A stretch of 64,000 bases of DNA from Agrypnia vestita (Eukaryota; Arthropoda; Insecta; Trichoptera; Phryganeidae). The notes under the pieces were generated by a model. That model was not told the origin of the DNA, did not search any database, and worked only from the letters and a program-made list of their open reading frames with translations. This document shows, one piece after another, positions 55,991 to 64,000 of this stretch (position 1 is its first letter; each line of letters starts with the position of its first letter). Both the position numbers and the translations under genes were made by a program. The stretch spans positions 1 through 64,000 of the forward strand of contig JADDOH010000482.1 of assembly GCA_016648135.1 (NCBI GenBank), given 5' to 3'.

Positions 55991-57460
55991 AAATATAAAA
56001 TATCTTTCATTTTAGACATCAACATATTTTAATAAACACAAGTTAAAATATTGCGTAAGCTTCCTAAGCACGATTCACCTGTAAGGTAAGATTTCAATCA
56101 CACGTATCTCAAAACCACCTTTGTCAAATATTTATATTGGAGAGAAACGGTAAAACGGTTCAGTAAACCAAAATATTAAACTTTTTTGTGGTTTTTTTGA
56201 TTCCTAACATGCTGTTAATAGATTTTGTTATTTTGTTAATTGTTATTTTCTGAAAATCTAAAACACGCTGACCAGTTGCATAATAATAATAAAACTAAAA
56301 TAAAACTTTAAGAATATAATATCTACATACTTCACTCAACTATATTTCACCAATCTGTAATGTTTTACAAACTAATATTGTCATTTTTATAGTTTTATTG
56401 CAAAATTATAGCTATTAAGAATAGTAAAATGACAACTAATTCAAATACACGATTACTCATCATGAAAGAAGTACATAAAATAAAAGAATGGATTGTCCAA
56501 TCACATAAAAATATTTTTCTAAATATACCAAAGCATTGATACGATATACAATAAGGAAAATTATGTATTTTCGTGTTTTATTCACTGTAAAAGTGTTGGC
56601 AACGAATAATAGATTCAACGATCTGTCAACACTACTTTATATTCTGTAAACATTCATGATATGCCAGATTTCTTCTCTTCTTTGTTCCATGTGATATAAG
56701 CCACGCTGTAATATAATTTAGAGACACGTCCTACATTTATTTCCTTGAAAAGAAGCCTTGCAATGTTTCATACATTTTTTGGATCAAAATATTTCACATT
56801 TTTATGTCTAAAATATCCTATCATTATCTTTGTCAGCATATTTAAAAATCGTACTTTAAAAAATATTAAAATCGATCTCACAATTAAGACGCTGATTCGA
56901 AATCATAAGGTTATCTTAAAATTACTTACATTTTTTACGAGTCTCCCCATCTTGTTATTCCATAACTAGATGCTGAAAATCACAATTTTTAATACATATA
57001 CGATATTTTTTCTAATTTTTCTTTATAGATCGATCAATATAGCATATATTCCGACTGATCTAACTGATTTAAATTGAAGTTTATGAAAATTAATGATATT
57101 TTGGGCTTTAAAAGTCATTTTAAAAATCAATATTATTAGTAATAATAGTCTAACCAACTAATAAAAATGGCAAAAGTAATTAGTAAAATAAAATAAAATA
57201 TTAATGATTTAACCAATAAAAAAATGGGTAGTAAATTGACAATTATATTCACATTCAAACACAACCAATAAGAGGAGGCAACTCTTTTGGTATGCACTCA
57301 TTTGTGTAGCATTGTAGTGTCTATTCATTATCTAGGACTACATACTATACTATACTATTCAAAACGTCCAAACGCAGAATCGCAAATATTTTTCATTTTT
57401 AATTAAAGTTTAAAGTATTAATTTTTATTAACTAAAGACTTTTTTAAAACCATTTGAAAT
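55991..57460. other. Intron sequence, nothing recognised
   Basis: AT-rich, with short frames only. Confidence 0.4.
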
Positions 57461-57467
57461 GACTTTA

Positions 57468-57505
57468 AGTCTACCGGTTTAAATGCAACGTCTTCATCAG
57501 AACGG
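57468..57505 (-). ncRNA. Decayed hammerhead-like motif
   Basis: Minus strand: CTGATGA (57500-57494), an A as in the other copies, a stem II region that no longer pairs, TAAA in place of GAAA, self-complementary ACCGGT (57478-57473) as stem III and NUH = GTA. Recognisable only by comparison with the better copies. Confidence 0.4.
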
Positions 57506-58089
57506 ACGCATACTAATTATTCAATACTTAACAAGTTAATTTTTCAACAGGGTCGTGGCTCCAGTTACGGTGGGGGTACGGGAGGTTGACAAGTAGACAC
57601 TGAAATGGGGAATATATCAAATAACGGGCTAATCGTAAAATTTTATTGTAAAAAATTGTAAAAAAAAATGTCTCAATAATAATAACTTCTCGGTATTCGT
57701 GAACCCTATTTTGGAGACGAACAACACATTAAAAAAAGAAAACCGTGTTGAGATTCTTCATAAAAATAATAGAAAACTTTGATCCGATAACTAAGAAGTG
57801 TTAGAAACCATGAAATACCTGAACACTAAAGCCAATATAATTAATAACCGGTTAAATTTTATGAATAACACGTGTTATGTCAATAAAATACATATTTTCC
57901 ATTACAGTGTCTACTTGTCAATCTTCCGCATCCACTCCATAACTGAAGCCACTTCCCCGTTCAAAAGTTAACTTATTTACCAAAATAAGAAATGGATAAT
58001 TAAATAATTAAAGCTAACTAGTGGTTTATATAAAGTTCTAAGTTAATTGAAATGAATAAAGTCAAGTCGCTATAGACATCAAATATATT
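57506..58089. other. Intron sequence with an imperfect inverted segment
   Basis: CAGGGTCGTGGCTCCAGTTA ... GTAGACACTG (57549-57602) is loosely complementary to CAGTGTCTACTTGTC ... GAAGCCAC (57906-57952). This suggests an old TIR element about 400 bp long. Confidence 0.4.
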
Positions 58090-58735
58090 AATAACTAGCT
58101 ATTTCGTACCCGGCGTTATACGGATTATGGATTAAGTTGAAAATAAATTTGTGGGGGGAAACAAAGGTTCCATTATTTGCAGAGCCTCTAATTAAAACAA
58201 TGTTTCCATTTAATCAAAGCTGGGATGGATAGAATGTCTAGGGAAGAAAATTGGTCTATTTTTTCAGTAGGAAATATGTATGCAAAATTTGGGTCCAATC
58301 GGTGAAGCGGTGCAGATTTGTACAGAAAAGAGATCTGGGGAAGGAGACAGATTAGAGAGGGAAGAGGAAATGTTGCCTTTACTAGCCGACTGGTCCTAAA
58401 GAATAAGTATACAAAATTTGGGTCACATCGGTCAAATGGTAGACAGAAAATATATTAGAGTAAACGTTAAGGAGGAAAATGTCACCTATGTTACACACCG
58501 GATTCCTAAGAATACATGTCAAATTTGAGTTAGATAGGTCAAACTGTGTTGATTTGCACAGAAAATATATTTGAGGGAGTAGATAAGGGAAGAAAGAAGG
58601 GGAAATGGAAGGGGAAATATCTGAAAATTTTGAGTCCGATCGGTCAAATGGTACAGATTTGCATCGTAAATATATCAGGGGGAGGGGAAGGAGTAAAATA
58701 ATAGGGGGAAAATTTCGCCTATATTATTGATGCTT
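58090..58735 (+). mobile_element. Dispersed element containing a tandem array
   Basis: It begins AACTAGCTATTTCGTACCCG (58092), like the AACTAGCTGT heads of the hairpin-headed repeats. The array at 58263-58725 follows. No coding capacity. Confidence 0.5.
58263..58725 (+). repeat. Tandem repeat of about 115-125 bp, four units
   Basis: Each unit holds CAAAATTTGGGTCCAATCGG or a close variant (58284, 58411, 58509, 58629), then TCAAATGGT, CAGATTTGCACAGAAAATAT and a GGGGGA-rich stretch. Units 2 and 3 carry deletions. Confidence 0.78.
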
Positions 58736-59313
58736 TAGATTTTATAATTTCCCAGCTCGTTTCACTCACTTCATAAAATCAGGTTGTTCGGTATAACATC
58801 CTGTATTCTTTTCTATAACCAGTTCAAGGTTGGAATGCTTGACTAAGGAATCCATAAATTTACTGAATATAAGTGGGTCACGATATTAACATCTTGAATT
58901 TAGTTTCCATGAAAATAGATCGATACCATTATTTTTTATGTCACAGCAAAAAGTTTACTAAAACATTCATAATAAATATATAAATATATGAACTGTGTTA
59001 ACATTTTATAATTAATTAATATTTTAATGTACGCCAATGTATAGATTTATATACCTACTGAATTTTTTTAATGTATTCCTTATGATCCTCTGTAAAAAAA
59101 ACTGTTTTGAATTTATCGATATTCAAAAATTTATTTGTTGTAGATAAATTTATAATATTCAAAACAATAACATAATATATAATATAATAAATAACTTGTT
59201 TATTTATATTACAACTTCATGTAGATATTGGATTTTTCTCTTCTATAGAGGCGAGCGTTTGATTTAGAAGAGTAATATCGCTTGAATTATATAATTTGTA
59301 TGTTTGCATGATT
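58736..59313. other. Intron sequence, nothing recognised
   Basis: AT-rich. Confidence 0.4.
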
Positions 59314-59406
59314 AAGTTTTATTAGGATGGATTTTCATTATTCATATGATTCTCATTAAGTTTAAGTTTAATAGGATGGACTTTCATTATTCATATGATT
59401 CTCAAT
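59314..59406. repeat. Two-unit tandem repeat of about 48 bp
   Basis: AGGATGGATTTTCATTATTC then ATATGATTCTCATTAAG is repeated as AGGATGGACTTTCATTATTC then ATATGATTCTCAATAA. Confidence 0.85.
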
Positions 59407-60628
59407 AAAAAAAGGCTTTAAGCACAGAAAAGTAGAATTATTACTATTAAAACTATTTAAGTATGTATTAAGTGAGGTGTTAGAGTTTTATGGAGAGAAT
59501 ATGCGTTTAGTGGTGTGTGATTCTCACTTATAAAAACCCAGCCTAAATATTATGTTGTTCTTTAATTATTTATATCCCTTTAAATTCTTCAAATATAAGT
59601 GTTTGTTTTTTTCCCAATATTATTTTCATGATTAGACGCTATACAATTTCAATATGGAGTAGATTTGTTCAAAATATACAGTTCCCCACCTGATTACGGC
59701 GTATTAGAGATTTGTTTGCACTATAGCATGGTATTCCGAAGTTAAGTTTTCCAATTGTTGTATCATGTACAGTTATTCAAATTTCATAGACAACTACTTC
59801 TAAACAAACCTGACCTCATTTGATAAAATTAATTTTTTGGGTATACTATCTCCTCTTTATATGCTCTATCTCATCTTCTTATTTATTTATAAGATATAAC
59901 TTCTTCTTCAAATATAGCAAATTTATTTTGTGGTAACATAATTATAATTGATATAAGCTATCGTTTGAAAAATGGAGATAATTTATGTTAAACTTTCTTT
60001 TTTACCTACCTTTGTTACCTATCTTATATATATTTTTACGTTTTTTATCCGTTTAGCTATTTGTCAAAAATTTTATTTGTTCAAAAAAGCCCTTAAAAAA
60101 CAGATATTTTCAGATATTTCATTAATTAGTATAGTATATTAGAAGGTGTAGGTGAAGTTCAGCATACACAAATAAAGCTATATATTATACGCTAAGTACA
60201 GTATTCTGTTTATATATCTGACTTTAAATGGGTTGGAACGGCCTCACCCCCAGCCGCCCCTCAACAACTTCCCCACAAACCCTCGCAACAGCTCCATCTC
60301 CCGCCCCTAAATAGCTTATGTTATCCGCCGTTAAAAGATACTGATAGAAAGATCTGTGCCGTTGTATTGCAAATTATAAAATATATATTAAAAGCCTGAT
60401 GATGATTCTAATAGATACTCTCAGATGTACGAAGAGATTCAAAATAAAAGTGTACAAGTTTTATATTAAGCATTTATGTGTAATTTTTAAATAACCATTT
60501 TTCATATATGAAATATCAAATGTAGTCAATTTATTTAAATTTACTACATTATAAATTTCACTTCTTTATTCGAAATTACTTATATATTTCTCGTAAGTTT
60601 ATAACTCAATGTGAAAATTGTTTTTCAG
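59407..60628. other. Intron sequence, nothing recognised
   Basis: A GC-richer patch at 60235-60310 has CCCCAGCCGCCCC but no exon signals I trust. Confidence 0.4.
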
Positions 60629-60717
60629 ATTTGAGGAAGGCAAATCAGACAAGGAGATTTTGGATAATCTTCTCAAAAATTCTCGATATGACAAAAGACT
60701 TTTACCCCCCGTCCAAG
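60629..60717 (+). CDS. Cys-loop ligand-gated ion channel subunit, exon after the signal peptide
   Basis: The exon lies between acceptor TGTTTTTCAG (ends 60628) and donor AAG|GTGAGA (60717/60718). The first base completes an Ile codon with the previous exon. Then come 29 codons: FEEGKSDKEILDNLLKNSRY followed by DKRLLPPVQ and one leftover base. The EILDNLL--YDKR--PP block is the N-terminal helix and pre-beta1 segment of invertebrate anionic Cys-loop channels (GABA-, glutamate-, histamine- or pH-gated relatives). These form pentamers in the plasma membrane. The ligand-binding loops, Cys-loop and four membrane segments must lie in exons past 64000. I cannot fix the subunit. A member of the insect CG12344-like group is a guess. 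Confidence 0.75.
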
Positions 60718-63395
60718 GTGAGAAATGGATTTTTTACTTTTAATTTTTACAGTTTACACTCTAACCTAATAATTTAAAATGTGTTTTTTTCAATTTTTGG
60801 TTCAGATTTTTTCATTTCATATATTTTTAATAGTCACATAATCAGACGATAATAACATTAATGCGTTTATAGACAGGTATTTCGGCTTTTGCATATGTAT
60901 ATATTTTTTATTTTTTAAATAATAGATTTCTAATTCGTTGATATTTTACATATTTTAAAATTCATCCGTTTTTTAGCTAATGATAATAGAAATGCTGGAC
61001 AAAATTGAAACATAAACTACTTCAAGTGCATAGCTAAAATATATTTGAAAGTATTATTTAAGTAATATTTGAGAAACTTTTCTATAACCAGTATCAACAC
61101 AATAAAATTAAATAAAACATTCCGTACGTTATAACCAAAGTAATTTATTATTCAGTATGTAGCTAGAATGTGCGTGAGAGAGTCAAATAAAAAAAATTCT
61201 ATGCATATTGATGATAAATGTAGTTAATGAAATAAATAAATCTAACACGCATTCACAACTGACTGAAGTATATTTTAAAATATATAGTAAATGTTTAAAA
61301 GTAATTTATTTTCAAAATATTCAGACGAGACTTATTAATAGTTATAATGTATTTAAAAAATTAATTCACATAAATTATTTTTACCAAATTCATATTAACT
61401 GAAATGTGACAAAAATCCGCAATATACAATTTTAGACGGTAATAAAAGAAGCGCTTGTAAAATCTTATAAAATTTATACACATGTAGAATCTATTTATTT
61501 TTTAAATTAAAATAGTAACACTTCAATTTATTTTATTTTCAATTTATTTAAAATTTATTCAAAGACAACTTTAATATTTTTATCGATTAATTGCAAAATT
61601 TTAAATAATTTTATATACATTTTATAAGAAACTGAAATAATGTTCCAATAAAATCAAAATTAAAAAAAAATATCCATCATCGTCATATTAAAAATCTGAA
61701 TCGAAAATTTAAGCCATCACACGTTTTTTATTCAAATAATATTTTTTATTTAAATCATTAACCACAACATTTTTCCATGGTTCGCTTAATGATTTAATTA
61801 ACATGTAGGTATTTATTTTTGTAAATAAAATGCATGGAAACGATATTTTTGTCATGATATTATATTTTTGGCCTTTTTTGGTATTCATGCATAATTTTGT
61901 ATCCATCCAAAGCTCGATTTCACCAATATGTAGACATACATCTTTCAATATTTTTAGAATGCAAAATTGCTTTGAATTATATGAAATCTTAAAAAAATTG
62001 CTTGTATTAACCATTTTCTATCATTTTCGACTGCATCAAGCTTGTGACAATCAAATCAATTCTTAAATATCACTTCATTCTGCATGTATCATTTTAAGTC
62101 ATACATATAATCATTTTTAAATTAATTATATAAGGATGAGCTAAAAATTGCGTACTCCAATAAATTATTTTTATATTTACTTTTTATTAGGTTCACATTC
62201 TATAAAACATAGAATTTTTTATGTTTTTATAAAAAAGTTATTTTAAAAATTTTGTATTTTAAATTTGTCATATTTACTCAAACTATAACATGTACATAGT
62301 ATAGATTTTTCCAACATAGTGTGTTCTACATATTATAAAATATTCTGCATAATAAACATATGAAGCTTGCATTTGTGAAATATGGCATTTTTTACATATT
62401 TTTTCATAAAAAAAACATTGTACATAAGTTTTTAATTGGTATGCTGACTTTTGGCCCATCTGTAATGTGACTTGTTTAAAAAATAATAATTATGTAACAC
62501 AACATTTGCTTTACGTAATTAAATTTTAACATTGTGCCTACCTGTAAAGTTTAAGCCAGTTTTATTTGTTCGAAAAATAATATATGGGACGTACATTCTT
62601 GTTTGTATTTTTTTCTCTACACATGGGCGTGATAACTTCAAATGCTACCAATAAAAACATGGCACAGATATGTGTTTTACCTGACGTGTTTTATGTACTC
62701 CGTGTTAAAGTAAGGGAGGTACAACATCAGCTTGTATAATTTATACTTACGTGCACTGTATAAAAATAATACAACAGCCTACTAATGTTGTGCCAGTAGA
62801 TCATATTTTTAATAAATTTACATAATATATTCTTTTGTCATGCCATTATTATAACTTTTTTCATTTGCGTGAGCAATATTTACTAATAAAATGTTTGAAT
62901 GTTTTAATAAATAACACAACGTTAGCTTGATTCCAAAATAAAAGCATTATTTTAAAAAGCTTCATTCTTAAACATGTATTTGTTTAAGATATCAAAATAA
63001 TACGTCATGAGATAACGATATTTCATAAACAGTAGAATATTATAGGATACCAAATATTTTATGTTTAGATATTTCAGAGCATATGCATTTTATTAGTTGC
63101 GAAAATTTAAGGTTAATTCCAACCAATATTATATCAGATATAAAAAAAACATTTAAGATATAAGAGGCTAAGAGGAGGCTTTTATCTTTAAATGCGATAT
63201 GTTTTCACTGTATTTTGGGCGATGTATACCTAATATGCAATTATATCCCTGGAAGATTTCAAACAAGATATACATTAAGAATATTCTTAGGTTTTCACGA
63301 CCATTCAGAATCTTATAGTTTGTATTCTCTGGGGTTATATGCCGTGTTTTTACGACAATTAGGATAATACGATAAAGGCATCACTTTTCTTACTT
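60718..63395. other. Intron sequence, nothing recognised
   Basis: Very AT-rich. The 101-codon minus frame at 61709-62014 and the + frame over the same bases have no recognisable domain. Confidence 0.4.
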
Positions 63396-63397
63396 TA

Positions 63398-63700
63398 ATT
63401 CAGAGCGTTATGGACAGACTTGCCAAAGCTCTAAAAAAACGAGATATCGATATGTTATTTTGAACTAACTCAAAATATAAGGACCTGTTAAGATCAGACC
63501 ACCTAAAAACAGACGGTGTGTATTGATTCGACTGTTATAAATTGTACGTGAGACAAAAAGAGAGCAGGATTTCCAAAAGGGTTGATGAGCGCAAACTCAG
63601 CACTGGCTGAGCACTTTATGGGTACCGGCCGTCATTTTGCGTTCAAACCAAAGAATGAAAAATGACGGCCCAAGAGTCACCATGCCCGTCTTGTCAAGAA
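63398..63700 (+). pseudogene. Penelope-like element, GIY-YIG endonuclease region
   Basis: One frame reads VMDRLAKALKKRDIDMLF, stop, LLRSDHLKTDGVY, stop, FDCYKLYVRQKESRISKRVD. A frameshift then leads to SALAEHFMGTGRHFAF. The order fits the Penelope-like endonuclease and the linker before it: KT-x-GVY (GIY equivalent), C--LYVRQ (YIG equivalent), the R-x3-RV(D/E) helix and the SALAEH motif. Stops, a frameshift and a changed YIG make it inactive. Confidence 0.65.
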
Positions 63701-63849
63701 GACACTCGACATCTATAAGTACCCTGTAAATATTAATAGAAATGATGATCTCAAATCAAAAACATCACGGTGTCGCAGATTCCGGAAAGATGGTGATCAG
63801 ACAATAACTGAAATATACACATAACACGAGACAACTCTTGACAATTCAT

Positions 63850-64000
63850 GTCTCTGACACGGTATTGCAGCGTATCACGTAATACAGAGACATCCTGCTC
63901 TCGACACGGTATTGCTAGCAAGTACTTAACGCAATACTGACAACGTTTCACCCTGCTTTCGATACAGTATTGCAAGCCAATATTTAACCACAATATCAGC
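63850..64000. repeat. Tandem repeat of about 50-58 bp, continuing off the edge
   Basis: TCTCTGACACGGTATTGCAG, TCTCGACACGGTATTGCTAG and TTTCGATACAGTATTGCAAG start at 63850, 63899 and 63957. The minus-strand 80-codon frame (CQYCVKYLL, CREQDVSVLRDTLQYRVRD) is a translation of the array. Confidence 0.65.

Noticed and set aside
60395..60440. Hammerhead core CTGATGA near 60396
   Set aside because: No GAAA at the right distance and no stem II.
63751..63993. Cys/Arg-containing 80-codon minus-strand frame
   Set aside because: It is a translation of a short tandem array that runs off the edge.

Overview
The window looks like animal nuclear DNA, very probably from an insect and most likely a moth or butterfly. 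It is strongly AT-rich and has no operons or long uninterrupted genes. Its open frames are short, and almost everything recognisable is a piece of a transposable element: mariner, RTE-like and Jockey-like LINEs, tRNA-derived SINEs, MITEs and Penelope-like elements. The Lepidoptera assignment rests on the look of these repeats and is an inference.

The only host gene I can support is on the + strand. A small exon at 55066-55155 starts with ATG and encodes a signal peptide. A second exon at 60629-60717 joins it in phase and encodes the first mature residues of a Cys-loop ligand-gated ion channel subunit (hallmark SRYDKRLLPP). The remaining exons lie beyond position 64000. A GC-rich, splice-flanked block at 17636-17778 may be a 5'-untranslated exon of the same gene. 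If so, most of the window is intron.

Region by region. 0-6 kb: the 5' end of a mariner transposon runs off the left edge, followed by a Penelope-like endonuclease remnant, a hairpin-headed repeat and two abutting LINE fragments. 7.0-7.3 kb: a perfect 117-bp inverted repeat carries a hammerhead ribozyme motif on each strand. 9-17 kb: LTR-like repeats, two opposed RTE-like copies, SINEs, and a MITE nested in a larger TIR element. 19-28 kb: a 65-bp tandem repeat, LINE pieces, two related SINEs and a LINE 3' end. 28.3-28.75 kb: a Penelope-like GIY-YIG domain followed directly by a hammerhead-like motif. 30-45 kb: several MITEs, an unnamed three-copy repeat family and a third endonuclease remnant. 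43-54 kb: scattered pieces of one LINE family, LTR-like repeats and two decayed hammerhead-like motifs. 55-64 kb: the channel exons, a tandem array inside a transposon, and a fourth Penelope-like endonuclease remnant near the right edge.

The most interesting signal is the co-occurrence of Penelope-like endonuclease remnants (four loci) with hammerhead ribozyme motifs (one complete palindromic pair and four decayed copies). Penelope-like elements with hammerheads are already known as a class. The perfect double-ribozyme palindrome is the part most worth checking.
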